Below are positions 43,119 to 55,244 of a stretch of 64,000 bases of DNA, piece after piece. Numbering within the stretch: position 1 is the first letter of the stretch; the number at the start of each line of letters is the position of its first letter. Where the stretch lies: positions 11,373,645 through 11,437,644 of the forward strand of contig NC_056530.1 in the NCBI RefSeq assembly GCF_019175285.1, given 5' to 3'. Under the pieces are notes generated by a model. That model saw only the letters and a program-made list of their open reading frames with translations. It was not told the DNA's origin and did not search any database. This stretch comes from Sceloporus undulatus (Eukaryota; Chordata; Lepidosauria; Squamata; Phrynosomatidae). The translations under genes and the position numbers were made by a program.

Positions 43119-44640
43119 CAGTTCTCTCTGCAGGCAGGCATAGTTATCTTGGAGATGGATCATGAGCCCAGACAACTCTCTACATACATAAATCATTTTT
43201 TCCTCTTAAATGATGCAGCAACCAAGTTAACTCATGTTTAAAATAGCTTTTTTGACAAAGAAGGAAGACGGTGCTTCGGTTTTCTATGAAATAATATCTT
43301 GATTATTATTATTTTTTGCATTGAAATACCTTGAAGCAAACTGCATCTCCCCCCAACTATCTGCAGAAAGAGATAGGTTTTTCCCCCTAGAATGAGTGCC
43401 TCAGCCCAATTTGTTACCCCAGGAAAGATGATCCTATACACAAACCATTTCCGCAGCCTTCCTTTGCCATTCTGTAAAAGGGAAATTAATCCACGGCAAC
43501 ATTGGGTTGCTGTCATATTTTTAACTGGGTTCAGTCGAGGGGAAATGGATTTCATTAACAACCCCCTGCCTTAAGTTTTTCCTACCATTCTCTCACAACA
43601 GCCCTGCAAGAGAGGCTGAGAGAGTGGCCAGCTTCGGGTTCTCCAGTCAACTTCCAAACTGAATTGGCATTTCATTCATTCATTCATTCATTCATTTGCT
43701 GGATATTCTAACCACCAGCTAGCGAGAGCTCTCTGGACAGCAAATGGTCTATTGAAAAAATATCAAATGCAGCAATAGAGCAATTGGAAGATAAAACAAT
43801 GAGTGGTTAAAGAATGGAACACCAAGATAAAACCCTTCGCTCTGTGAAAATTGGCTGCATGGTGAACCTGCTTAAGGACGGATGCACTGGCTGTCTCTTG
43901 ATACCTGATAAAGCAAAGGTGGGGGAAATGCACCCCACGGTTCACTTTAACAGGCCTCAAAGCCTCCATCAGCCTCCCAAAGCCCCCCAGGTATTTTTAT
44001 TGGTGAGATTTTAAGGCAATTTTCACTCATATTGTACCCCTTTCCCCAAATCCCTGGCTTTCAAATGCCTACTTCTGAGTCATAGTCCAGCCCAAACATT
44101 GACCAGGAGTGATGCAATGTCATTTAGGTCACTATTTGATCTAAGAAAAACCAAAAAGGAAGATATGTTTGGAGATGGACGGAGGGAGAGATGCTCTCTG
44201 GGGGAGAAAAAAAAAATGCTCACCAACCTTTCTACAGTTGGCTGCTCTTGTGGTCCAGGGTTCAGGCTACACTTTCGGCCATTTATACATTCATGGAGAG
44301 ATCTGATGCTTTCTCTTGAAAGTATCAAAGAGAATCAGCTATTAGGATGTCAATTTTGGCTAACTGAAAACTGATTCCTACAGTCCATGACACTGAAGTG
44401 CAGATGTGTGGAACCTTGAAATGTTTCAGAACTACAGATCCCATCAGCCCCTAATCATCATAGCCAGTAATGAGGAGTGATGGCAGCTGCAGCCTCCAAT
44501 GACATCAGGAAGACTACATGTTCCTTACCCTTGCCATACTATGAATGTAACATGCAGGACACAGTATGCTACAATTCAGATCAGGAGGCAGCTATTAGCT
44601 CCATTCAGATGTTTGACCAAATGTAGATGTGGAAAGGAGC
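43117..44640. other. Intronic sequence
   Basis: (ATTC)n at about 43,671-43,697 and a foldback-like scrap at 44,425-44,500; otherwise unclassified. Confidence 0.35.
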
Positions 44641-44690
<50 letters not shown>

Positions 44691-44700
44691 NNNNNNNNNN
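44641..44700. repeat. (AAT)n microsatellite ending in a gap
   Basis: About sixteen AAT units run directly into ten N (44,691-44,700), so the true repeat length is unknown. Confidence 0.92.
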
Positions 44701-45081
44701 TTTTTTTATATCCCACCTCTCTCTATGGATAATGATCCCTCCCCATCAAGGCTGATTTGATCCAAATCTAATGGATTTAAATCCTGATCTACATTACTTC
44801 TCCAAAAGCCCTCAGCTTTAATGATACAGATCATAGTTTAAAATCAATTCTGTTTAATCATCATTTTTAAGGAGGCATGCATTATTGATTAATGTAACAT
44901 TAATACATTTTCAGAGGTTCAGCGTGAATGTTTCTCCGACTCATCTTTCCTTGATCAAAAAATGGGATTCTTTTTCCTTGTGTCTAAACTGCTCCTCCTG
45001 ATTCAGATCTACTCCGCCTCTCCCCAGTCTTCTTAGGTTCATTGGCCTTATCTGTATTGGCATTGAGAGAGAGAGACAAGG
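44701..45081. other. Intronic sequence
   Basis: Starts with a short poly-T and LINE-tail-like TATATCCCACCTCTC; nothing more recognised. Confidence 0.35.
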
Positions 45082-45334
45082 GACGCAGCTACACTGTAGA
45101 AATAATGCAGTTTGACACCACTTCAAATGCTATAGCTCCATCCTATGGAATCCCAGGATTTGTAGTTTTACAAGGTCTTGTAAACCCTGCCAAGGAGGGT
45201 CAGTGCCTCACCAAACCCTGCCAAGGAGGGTCAGTGCCTCACCAAACTACAAATCCCAGGATTGTGTAGAATGGAGCCATGGCAGTTAAAGTGGTGTCAT
45301 GCAGCATTATTTCAGCAGTGTAGATGCACCCAAG
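45082..45334. mobile_element. Palindromic MITE (family P) with internal duplication
   Basis: Arms CTACACTGTAGAAATAATGC and GCATTATTTCAGCAGTGTAG. The centre contains a perfect tandem duplication of 31 bp (45,182-45,212 and 45,213-45,243) starting AAACCCTGCCAAGGAGGGTC. Confidence 0.85.
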
Positions 45335-45699
45335 GTTGGATAGGGGTGAACTCATGCATTTCATGAAAGCCACCTGTAGAACAAAGTGGTCCATATTCTC
45401 TCCCTCCTCCATACACTTCATATACATATATAAAGTTCATATACTCATAGAATATAATTAGAAGATATATCATTAGTATGCACAGAGCATCAGGGATGCC
45501 AAGATATTGGAGTGGCCTTGCATTTCCACATGTGCAAATCCCCGCTGCACTGAAAGCCCTCCTACAAGTAGGATGGATGCCTCCATTGGGTTACTATGAA
45601 TGACTAGTCTTTCACCAATAGGGATCTAAAGGTGGGATGTAAAAATCCACTGATCTTCCTCACCATCTTGTTGGTTAATCCCAGCTAGAGTAGACCCAC
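45335..45699. other. Intronic sequence
   Basis: Nothing recognised. Confidence 0.35.
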
Positions 45700-45962
45700 T
45701 GAACCAATGGCTGAATGAACCCTGCCACAAAAAGCACACAATAGGTTCACTTTAGGGTTGCCATGAGTCAGAAATGGCTTGAAGGCACACAACAACAACC
45801 AACATGTTGACTTATTAGTCAACATGTTGGTCATTGTTGTGTGCCTTCGAGTCATTTCTGACTCATGGCAAACCCAAGGTGAACCTATCATGCGCTTTTT
45901 GCAGCAGGGTTCATTCAGAGGGAGCCCTCTGAAGCTGAGAGAGTAGGACTTGCCCAAGGTCA
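45700..45962. repeat. Two MIR/CORE-type SINE fragments, tail to tail
   Basis: Plus-strand tail AATAGGTTCACTTTAGGGTT, GGCTTGAAGGCACACAACAA at 45,715-45,800. The minus-strand copy GTTGTGTGCCTTCGAGTCAT runs from 45,832 to 45,962. Confidence 0.8.
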
Positions 45963-46175
45963 TTTCTCACCTGATTTTGGAGGTGAAGCATGGTCAGCCC
46001 TGGTTAGTGCTTGGATGGGAGACCACCAACGAATACCAGATGCTGTTGGCTAGGTTTCAGAGGTAGGGACTGCAAAAAACACCTCTTGACTATTCCTTGC
46101 CTAAGGAGACCCTATAATATTCATGGGATTACCATAAGGTGACAGGCAACTTGATGGCACAAACACACACACACT
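45963..46175 (+). repeat. 5S-rRNA-derived SINE
   Basis: GATTTTGGAGGTGAAGCATG, GTCAGCCCTGGTTAGTGCTT and GGATGGGAGACCACCAACGA match 5S rRNA (GATCTCGGAAGCTAAGCAGGG, CCTGGTTAGTACTTGGATGGGAGACCGCC). A non-5S tail follows, ending CAACTTGATGGCACAAACAC. It abuts a reversed MIR-type SINE. Confidence 0.87.
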
Positions 46176-46202
46176 TTTTATTTAAAGGCGAACAGTGCAG
46201 AT

Positions 46203-46520
46203 GTCTTTAGAAGGTGAATTGCTGCTCCTTATTATCTAGGTTGAATTTATGTAGATCCTCCACTGTCATTATTTTTGTTTTCCAGATGTGCAGAAGCAAT
46301 CCTGAATTTGCACTTTCTTCATTGACCTTCCTTTGTAATGTTTCCAAGTCTGTGATGTTTTCTATTAGTAGTATGGTGTCATCCGCATATCTTAGGTTAT
46401 TGAGTGCCCCACGTTTGGGGCAGCAGTGGATGGCTAGCACTAGGATACCACTTGCATCTTTGAGAAGTCTGTGTGTCAATTTTCTGCTACAGTCGTCTTT
46501 CCAGAAGGGAGAATTCAATT
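46203..46520 (-). mobile_element. RTE/BovB-like LINE reverse transcriptase fragment
   Basis: The minus-strand frame contains NNLRYADDTILLIENITDLE followed by ESANSGLLLHIWKTKIMTVE. This is the YADD catalytic box and following block of RTE/BovB reverse transcriptases (typically NNLRYADDTTLMAESEEEL, GLKLNIQKTKIM). Only about 100 codons survive; no endonuclease part is present. Confidence 0.8.
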
Positions 46521-47274
46521 TTTACTTTTATTTTAAATGTGTTTTTTAAATCGTATGCATTTCTTTATTCATAAAAAAAGGGATGTTAAGGGAGTCTGCA
46601 GAAGCCTGGCGAAGTTGAGGGCCAGGAAACAGCTTTGGGGAGGCTGATCCAGCTGGAATGCTATGCAAACATGGACTGATTCGGTTCCCAGAGTAAACAG
46701 ACTGCCAACCGATGCCCAGTTGAAATAGGTGGCTAAAACCTGCCCCCAGTAATATGGCAAGACATCCATCTGATGTACATGTTCACACCTATTTTTCCCA
46801 GCCCCATCAGCATCTAATGTTTCTGCACTCTCCTGTCCTAGAAGTCACTTGTTTTCCCCATGCAGATCCTTGTCACTGCAGTGGCTTTGATGTGCATCTT
46901 CTTTCTTTCTTTTTCTTTTTTTGATCCCTCAAATTATGCAAATCAGTTACTGATTTCAGTTTGTGCAAAAAAAAAATGGATGAGAAAAAAGAGAGAGGAT
47001 TGACTGGGCAAAGATGTCTTTAGCTGTAGTAAATTACTGAAGTCAATTATTGACATGATTTGAGCCTTCTGTATGGGAAGCAACAAGAGACTGCGACTGA
47101 AGCAAAGAGCCGCTGAGTGATTGGGGCCTTTCCTCTTTATCTTTGTTGTCAATTGTCTGAATCCTCCATTGGGTTGAGTATGACTGGTGATGGGCAGAAA
47201 AACTATATGTCTCCTCATTCCAGCTTCACAGTGGCTTAGCGGTTGAGATTCATTAAACTATAGCACCTGGCCTA
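46521..47274. other. Intronic sequence
   Basis: Nothing recognised. Confidence 0.35.
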
Positions 47275-47495
47275 CAGAGAGAGATCTTGTAGCACCTTTG
47301 TGATGAAAGAAGTTGGCATCATGAGTTTGCATAGACTTCAGTCTACTTCTCTGGATGCATTTGATCTGAGGAGGTAGACTTAAGTCTATGCAAGCTCATG
47401 CTACCAACTTCTTTCATTCGGTTAGTCTCAAAGGTGCTACAAGATCTCTCTACATACTGATTCTACAGACCAACATGGCTCTATCTTTGAATATT
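47275..47495. repeat. Palindromic repeat family B with hammerhead-like core
   Basis: Arms match those at 25,381-25,592. The plus-strand centre at 47,357-47,403 has GCAT, CTGAGGA, a seven-pair hairpin (GTAGACT with AGTCTAT), then GCAAGCTC and ATGC. The CTGANGA box is intact, while the GAAA box reads GCAA. Right end AACATGGCTCTATCTTTGA. Confidence 0.62.
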
Positions 47496-47904
47496 GCCTG
47501 CAGAGAGTTTCCGTGGGTGCAAATTAGTGAATCCCCAAATGCAAACAGAAAAAAGCATGGCTTGGTTTAAGGCATCCTTTGTCAATCTGGTGCCATCTAT
47601 ATTGGTGGAATGTCACCCTGAAGAATACTTCAGACAGCACAGATTCTGGGAGTTGCAAGCTAAGATTGTAGAGAGTGCCAGGATGGCAAAGCAATAAACC
47701 TTTCATGGTATCATCCGATAGGATCCCAGGAATTGTAGTTGGGTCAGTGAAGGACTTGTTTTTTTTCTCCTCGAGAGCTCTAACAATGCTTTAGTTCAAG
47801 GGAGTGGACTACAGCTCACTGGATGTTCCAGAATTACAAATTCCATGGGAAAGAGACAGAATGGTTCAAGCGGAATCAATAGGTCGTTGTAAACTCCTGT
47901 AAGG
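47496..47904. other. Intronic sequence
   Basis: Nothing recognised. Confidence 0.35.
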
Positions 47905-48712
47905 CTGCAGAGAGACAGCATGGTTTGAGTGTTGGACTACAACTCTGGAAACCAACTCTGTTTCAAACCCAGTGGGTAACTTTGATTCTAGGCTGCATCA
48001 ATAAAAGTATAGTGTCTAGATCAAGGGAAGTCATAGTGCCACTGTATTCTGCTCTGGTCAGGCCCCACCTGGAATATTGTGTCCAGTTCTGGGCACCACA
48101 ATTCAAAAAGGACATTGAGAAACTGGAGCGTGTCCAAAGGAGGGCGACTAAAATGGTGAAGGTTCTGTAAACCATGCTCTATGAGGAATGACTTAGGGAG
48201 CTGGGTTTTTCAGCCTGGAGAAGAGAAGGTTAAGAGGTGATATGATAGCCCTGTTTAAATATTTGAAGGGATGTCATGCTGAGGAGGGAGCGAGCTTGTT
48301 TTCTGCTGCTCCAGAGACTAGGACATGGAGCAATGGATGCAAGCTACAGGAAAAGAGATTCCACCTCAACATTAGGAGGAACATCCTGACAGTAAGGGCT
48401 GTTTGACAGTGGAACAAACTCCCTTGGAGTGTAGTGGAGTCTCCTTCGTTAGAGGTCTTCAAACAGAGGATGGATGGCCATCTGTCGGGGATGCTTTGAT
48501 TTAGATTTCCTGCATGGCAGAATGGGGTTGGACTGGATGGCTCTTGCGGTCTCTTCCAACTCTATGATTCTATGAACCTTGGGCAAGTCACACTCTTTCA
48601 GCCTCAGGGGAAGGCAGTGGCAAATCTCTGAACAAATCTTGCCAAGAAAACCTCAGGATAGGGTTAGGGTCACATAAGTCAGAACAACAACAACAACAAC
48701 AACAACAACAAG
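47905..48712 (+). repeat. MIR/CORE-type SINE interrupted by CR1
   Basis: Head TTTGAGTGTTGGACTACAAC to CCCAGTGGGTAACTTTG (47,984). The core continues at AACCTTGGGCAAGTCACACT (48,575) and ends in (AAC)n at 48,682-48,712. Confidence 0.9.
47985..48574 (+). mobile_element. CR1 LINE, 5'-truncated, with intact 3' terminus
   Basis: 590 bp from the RT ORF end to the terminal CTATGATTCTATG. Flanked by AACTTTG and AACCTTG, a 7-bp duplication with one change of the SINE target sequence. Confidence 0.92.
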
Positions 48713-49684
48713 CATGGAATGCTAGGAAAAATGTTCAGGCCTCACTTCCCATTTCATATGGATGAAGGAGAAGAGGTAACACCCAACACCTCAACCCTAT
48801 ACAAGGCATTAAAGCAAGGAATGATGTGAATTCTACCTTAAGGCTCCTGTGTCTACAGTGAGGCTCACCAATTTCTTGCATAGACTTAGAGATTGCATCT
48901 CATAATAGGCATCATCTCAGATGTACTTTTATGGCAACATTTGCAATATTTTCAATTTGAGCAACATGGGTCAAAAAGATGTGTATCTGGAGGGAAAATG
49001 AGCCCGAAAATATGTGGATGTGAAACCGGGGCAAATAAAGATGTACATCAGCATTCTCCACTGTGTTGCCTTGCAGAGCAGTGCTTGCAAATGTGTTTCT
49101 TAGAACAAATGGGCACACAATGCCTCCACGTTTTTGTGTGGACTTGACAAAGAAAGCACTGTCTGTGCATACAGAAATGGAACAATATAATTAGAAGGAG
49201 AAACTGAGCACAACTGAAAGGGCCAAGGTTTCTTCATCTCTAACTTTATTACTTTTGGTGACCTGGTGTGTCCACCTGCAGTGGCTTTGTGACTGCATTT
49301 CTTCCCCCTACGGTTTCTAATTTATTGCGCTCAATGCCCTCTTTGACATAAAGAGCAATGCCACTGCTAGTGTGACCTACTCCGTCTTTTTTGTAGATTT
49401 TATATCCAAAGATAACTGTATCCTATTGATTGCCACTGTTCTATTAGGCTTCCCATAGAACCGCTTCCAAATAGCATTTTTAGCATGGAATGTCTCATCG
49501 GAGATCTTTCCAGACTTTCACTCTGTCCTCCTAACAGCTCTTTCTGCCTGGGACCAGCAATTGGAGGACTCTCTTAATCCATCTTGGGTCATACTGGCTA
49601 AAAGGTTCTGGGAGTTGTAGTCTGTCAAGTCAATTTTCTGAATCCTCCTCGGAGCTGATGGAAATGGGAAGTGGAGAGGTGAAG
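48713..49684. other. Intronic sequence
   Basis: No exon or element recognised. Confidence 0.35.
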
Positions 49685-49903
49685 GTGCATCTACACTATA
49701 GAAATAATGCAGTTGGACACCACTTTAGGCAGCATGGCTCCATCCTACAGAATCTTAGGATGTGTAATATTGTGAGGCACTAGCACTCTTTGGCAGAGAA
49801 GGCTAAAGACTTTGTAGAACCACAAATCCCAGGTTCCCATAGGATGGAACCACAGCACTCATAGTGGTGTCAAGCTGCATTACTTTTACAGTGTAGATGC
49901 ACC
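49685..49903. mobile_element. Palindromic MITE (family P)
   Basis: GTGCATCTACACTATAGAAA and TTACAGTGTAGATGCACCC; inner arms match at CAGTTGGACACCACTTTAGG. Confidence 0.85.
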
Positions 49904-49994
49904 CCCAACGTCATTTTTCCTCCCCTCACATTCCACTACTCTCTAACCCAAGTCATTTCCATAGGATTTGAGACAATACTGGTGGATGTTGCAA

Positions 49995-50200
49995 AACATT
50001 GATTTGAGCATTGGACTACAACTCTGGAGAGCAAGGTTCAATTCCCAGCTCGGCCATGAAACCCACCTTGGGCAAGTCACATGCTCTCAACCTCAAGAGA
50101 AGGCAATGGCAAAACCATATCTGAACATGATAGGTTCACCTTAGGAACACCTTATGTTGGGAGTGACTTGAAGGTGCACAACATCAACAACAACAACAAC
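49995..50200 (+). repeat. MIR/CORE-type SINE
   Basis: Head GATTTGAGCATTGGACTACA, B-box AGGTTCAATTCCC, core and (AAC)n tail. Confidence 0.88.
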
Positions 50201-53200
50201 AAACCAAACAAAATGCTCAGCCATACCTCATTTCATAATATTTGAGTTAGAGACTTGGCCAACTATTTCTTTAGTGAGAGAACTACATGCAACTCCGAAC
50301 TTGAAGGCTTCAGCACCCATAACCTTTTGAGCATCTCTCTGGCTGCTGGTACTAATACTAGGAATGAAATAACTATAATAAATTGGTTTATGAATTAAGT
50401 TGGAAATTTGTCTGAATGGAAGTACACTTAATTTTAGTAACTGAAGTGCTTGACTTAAGTTGGAATGACAGCCTTAACTTTTCTCCTGAATAAAGTTATT
50501 AACTAAATGAGCCACAATGTTAATTAGACAATAAATACTAGATTATCTTGTTGTTTTTGTTCTCATAGATTTTGGCAAAACTGCTTCTCACTTTATTTTA
50601 GTCCCACAGGGTTGGATTTATTAGGTTTTAGTAAGGGCGGGTAGGTTTTTATACGCCTAGGTGGTCTTTCTGGTTCTGCACTGGAGGCTTCTTCACATCT
50701 GAGCCCAAACCAAAGTATGAAGCACTTATCTCCAGAACATTTGCTGAGGTCCATTTGGGAATCAGTAAAGTACAGAAGGTGGAATCTAGAAGGTGGAAAA
50801 GCAGAATTGTAGCATTATAATTGCATAGTGTAAGAGAGAAACTCAGGTCAGTTGGAAGGGGTATGTAACTCCTTTGTTGCATAAAAGATCACTGCATAGT
50901 TGTCTGTGTCCACAATTCAAAGTGCTGCCTATGACCTATTAATCTCAGCCTTCTCTTATACTGAAAGTAAATAGATTAATGAATTAAATAAAATAAAGGA
51001 CACAATGATGCTGATAGAGATCAGGGGGAAACTCATCTCTGCAAAACGTGACCCCTGAAATAAGTAACCAATGCAGCTATCAAAGCTTTGGAGTTGGAGA
51101 GTTGCTTCTTTCCATGGTCAGCCCGACATATGGCAGTGCTTTCGACCTTCTAGGTACATGCTCAGAGACACGCACGCATACACCTGGAGCCGCCGAGGGA
51201 GCCCCTAAATCAGGAGAAAGGCAAGATATAAATAAAATAAGTAAATAAATACCTGGTCCCTCGGTGATGCCATCTGTCTGCTGAGCTCCTGGCGGATGGG
51301 AAGTGAGGAAGGAAGACAGGAGGTACCTCCGCATGGCTGCCTTCCAGTTGTCTGGGAGCTTCTGTCAGAAGGAGACACGTCAAAATGGGTGCGCAGAACA
51401 TGATCCAGGCATTCTGCCATCCGTCCTCATCATTCATATTCACAGCTGAGTGAATATAGGGACAGTTATCACTGAACAATTTGTGGGAATGTCTTTCCCC
51501 CCACCTTTGGTGTGTTATGTTTGCAGGAAGTTCTTCCAGACGGTTGTTGGCTTATGGATGGTCTGGAGTCTTCCTAGTCAGGGTACTTGCCAGGTGTAAA
51601 TGCCTTCCTCCATACTATAAATTCCATGCCCAGTTCCAGGTATTCCTCTCCTACCTCCACCCCTGCCTTCTGTCTTTGCCTGTTGATACTAAGGCACAAC
51701 TACTGGACATGTTCTTCTCTCATTGGGTTGCTCTTGTTTTGCTTCCTTAGGTCAGCGTACCCTCCAACTACCCCAGTTTGGCAGGGACCATCCCAGTTAT
51801 TCCTCTGTTGTGCCATTTTCACAGCTGCTTCGAAAATGTCCCGGTTTCTCTCTCCTCCTCCCACTTTCCCCCTTTTGTCTTTGGCTTTTTTCAATTGCTG
51901 CAAACTGAGTTCAAATTGCAAAAGGAGTTGGCACTCAATTAATTCAACAGAGGCACAAGGAGAAGACAGGATTTTGCCTTTTCTAGTGGACCCAAGCAAA
52001 AACAAACTGCATTGTGGAGGAATGTTCATTTTTAATCCTACGTTGAGTGAAAAGACAACACCCTTTCATTCTTATTCATCATCACATGCAACAACAAAAT
52101 AGTTGGGGATGTATACTCAGCAATATCTTTGCATACTCTTTTTCTTGGATTCCCATGTATTATAAATCTCATGACTCACATTGCAAGGGAGAGTGAATTG
52201 CAATTTCTCTGAGACTTTTTCTTTTCTTTCCCTTTAGTGCAAAAAGCACAAACTGAAGGTTAAAATGTTCAACAGGTACTCAAATTTCCTTTTTTATATA
52301 TCTAAAAAAGGGTCCCCTGGAACTCTGGCAATAAAAGCCGAAATGACCTTATTAATCTTGTATATTAAACAGGATTTCGAATATATATATTCCAACTCAG
52401 TGGTTTTAATGAACTCTGGCGTGTTGGAAGGAATAGTTACAAGGCACTTTCAATCTTAATTTTTTTTGGGGGGGGCTTTATCCCTTGCAAGGAAGGAGGA
52501 AATCCCTTGCAAAAAGGAAAGAACGAGGGACACATGTCTCAATTTATGGCCAATGGACCACTGTGGGCAGCAGTCTTCTTAAAATAAGACTGTTCTTGGG
52601 AGAGACTTTAACTTATAATGTATAGCTGTTTCCTTTGGACATATGCTTCAATTTTTAAACTAGTGTGATTGTGGCGGGACAGCTGGCTGTTATGAAATCC
52701 CAGGTTAAGAAATGGGCTGCATTTTGCATATGATAATACCCGATTTTATCCCAAAAGAGACTTCAACACGACAAGGGTAAATCGGGTTCTTTTTTTAGTG
52801 ATGCAGTAAACTCATAAGTGAAAGAAGGTATGAGTAGGTGAGAAGATATGGGTAAGGATGAGAGGGTTTGAGTAGGTGTTAGGAGGGAATGAAAGATAGG
52901 GGTTTAGAAGAGGAGGTAGGAAGTAGAAGGAAGATGTAGGATGGGAGAAGGAAGAGGGGATGAGAGAAAAAGGAAGGAAGATGGATGGGAAAAGAAGTGA
53001 GGATGGAAGAAGGGAGAATAAAAAAGAAAGATGTCAATGTAGTAATAGACTCTGGATTTTCTCCCTGTCTAACCTGATAGGCCTTTAGTTAGCTGAATGG
53101 CTAGACTTGCACACAGCTATCCAAGAAAGACAAGGGATGAAAGAATCGCCTTTGCCCACCTGGTTCCCAGTGTTAAATGTCCTTGTTTAAACCAAGCATC

Positions 53201-54204
53201 TTCCTCTGAACTGACCTGATGGGGGCACCCAAAACGACAACAGAAACAAAAATGCCATTTTCCACCCTTTCCTTCTGATCTTTGTTTGTTGTGTGTGAGA
53301 TGCCCTGTAGCAAACTTTTTCATTTGTATGGTTGCTGCATTTGGGGGTTATGATGGTGAATGATTGCTATCGGTTGCCAAGGTTTCTCCAACGGTCCCAG
53401 GGGTTGGTGCTTAGGGAATTGGTGGCAATTATTACCTGGAGCTTTGCATTGTGGTCTCAGTGGGATGCAGGTGGTGTTTGGAAGCAAACCCAAGGTGGTG
53501 ATGGTTTGGTGGGGGTGTTTTCCTTTTAAAGAGAATCAAATGGGGCTGCCCCAGCTGTAACTTCTGTTTATTCACTCTCCCTGCCTTTTATGTGCATTTA
53601 TGTACATCAATTAACTCGGTTTACAAAGAAACACATGTGGTAATGTGCAAAATACATACACTCCCAGTATGTGTTGTTCCTGCTGCAGATGTCGGCTCAG
53701 GTGTAACTGGGAAAATCCCACTGAGTACCAGAACTTCATTTGTGTTCTTTCCGCTGTCCTTTTGCTGCCACTGTGACTTTGCAGCTGGAGCAAGCAGAGC
53801 TTTCCCACTGAAGGAAAAGTGTGCATTTTGTATATGCTCTCTGTCAGTGGAAGGAAGCACACATAAACAGCATCTATCATGAGACAGGTTGAAGCCATAG
53901 CATCCCCCTGGTTGCTCCTCACAAATACATTGTTCTTCTTGGAGAGTAGGAAATGACCTGTGTCCCATAAACTAACCTATAACTTCAAGGATTTTTTTTT
54001 AATGAGCAGGGGCTTTGGCATCATCTATTCCCATACATTCACTTGATCCCTGTCTGCAATATTCCAAGATCAAAATTCTGGTCCCAGAGCTGCCCTGATG
54101 TCCCACATTACCTGGGCACTCCCACTGTTGACACCGGGTTGTTCTCACATGTATCCTGTTACTCAGTCTGAGTTTAGAATGAGGTGCCCAGCATCAATCA
54201 ATGA
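50201..54204. other. Intronic sequence, largely unclassified
   Basis: A LINE 3' tail (GGAGCCGCCGAGGGAGCCCC, GGCAAGATATAAATAAA) lies at 51,185-51,252. A purine-rich AGGATG/GAAGG stretch lies at 52,825-53,035. Open frames at 51,587-52,102 and 53,592-53,968 have no coding signature that I can support. Confidence 0.35.
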
Positions 54205-54828
54205 GTCAACAATGTGATGTAGCAGCTAAAAAAGCCAACGTGATTCTAGCCCGCATCAATAGAAGTATAGCATCCAGATCGAGGGAAGTAATAGCACCAC
54301 TCTGTTCTGCTTTGCTCAGGCCTCACCTGGAGTACTGTGTCCAGTTCTGGGGACAACAGTTCTAAAAGGATGTTAACAAGCTGGAACGTGTCCAAAGGAG
54401 GGCAACCAAAATGGTGACGGGTCTGGAAACCATGCCTTATGAGGAGCGACTTATGGAACTGGGCATGTTTAGCCTGGAGAAGAGAAGATATGATAGCCCT
54501 GTTCAAGTATTTGAAGGTATTGGCATTTGCCATATTGAGGATGGAGCAATCTTGTTTTCTGCTGCTCCAGAGACTAGGATATGGAGCAATGGATGCAAAC
54601 TACAGGAAAAGAGATTCCACCTCAACATTAGGAAGAACTTACTGGCAGTAAGAGCCGTTTAATAGTGGAATATGCTGCCTTGGAAAGTGGAGGGAGTCTT
54701 TTTCTTTGGAGGTATTGAAACAGAGGCTGGGTGGCTATCAGTTAGGGGTACTTTTATTGTGTATCTCTGTATGGCAGGGGTTGGACCTTGTAGCCCTTGA
54801 GATCTCTTCCAACTCTATGATTCTATAA
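54205..54828 (+). mobile_element. CR1 LINE, 5'-truncated
   Basis: GATTCTAGCCCGCATCAATA, CACCTGGAGTACTGTGTCCA, GAAAAGAGATTCCACCTCAA; ends CTTCCAACTCTATGATTCTA. Confidence 0.92.
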
Positions 54829-54845
54829 TCAAAATCAGTCAAACC

Positions 54846-54945
54846 CTGGTCCCCAGAGTTGTATTCCAACACTCAAAGCACCCCGCCATATGTCTTGACC
54901 TTAGGCTTGCCATAAGTTTGAAATGACTTGTAGACATAAAACAAG
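54846..54945. repeat. MIR/CORE-type SINE scraps in both orientations
   Basis: CTGGTCCCCAGAGTTGTATT (reversed head) next to CATAAGTTTGAAATGACTTG (forward tail). Confidence 0.6.
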
Positions 54946-55244
54946 AACAAAACTCTCCCTTTGGGGGCAGTGTTAGTGAGAGCTGAGTTCTCATTAGAAT
55001 CACAACATGAAGAGAGCCATTTTGAAAGGTTTGATCTACATACAACCAGGTGGCTTGTGTGTATCTTTTGCTGAAGAGTAATTCTCCCCTAGGTAACCTA
55101 CATGTCCTACACAGACAAGATGACCTGACACTTCTTGGAAATGTCAGGCACATGAATAAAATCTGCATTGGCAACCCACTGGGAAGATTTTGCTCTAGCG
55201 ATTGACATTTCAACCAGCATTGCGTGTACTACCAAGTTATAGCA

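Noticed and set aside
45963-46175. Possible 5S rRNA gene
   Set aside because: Only the 3' half of 5S is recognisable, with changes, and it leads into a SINE-type tail.
51587-52102. 171-codon plus-strand open frame
   Set aside because: Cys/Ser/Leu-rich translation with no domain and overlapping frames open on both strands; no splice context.
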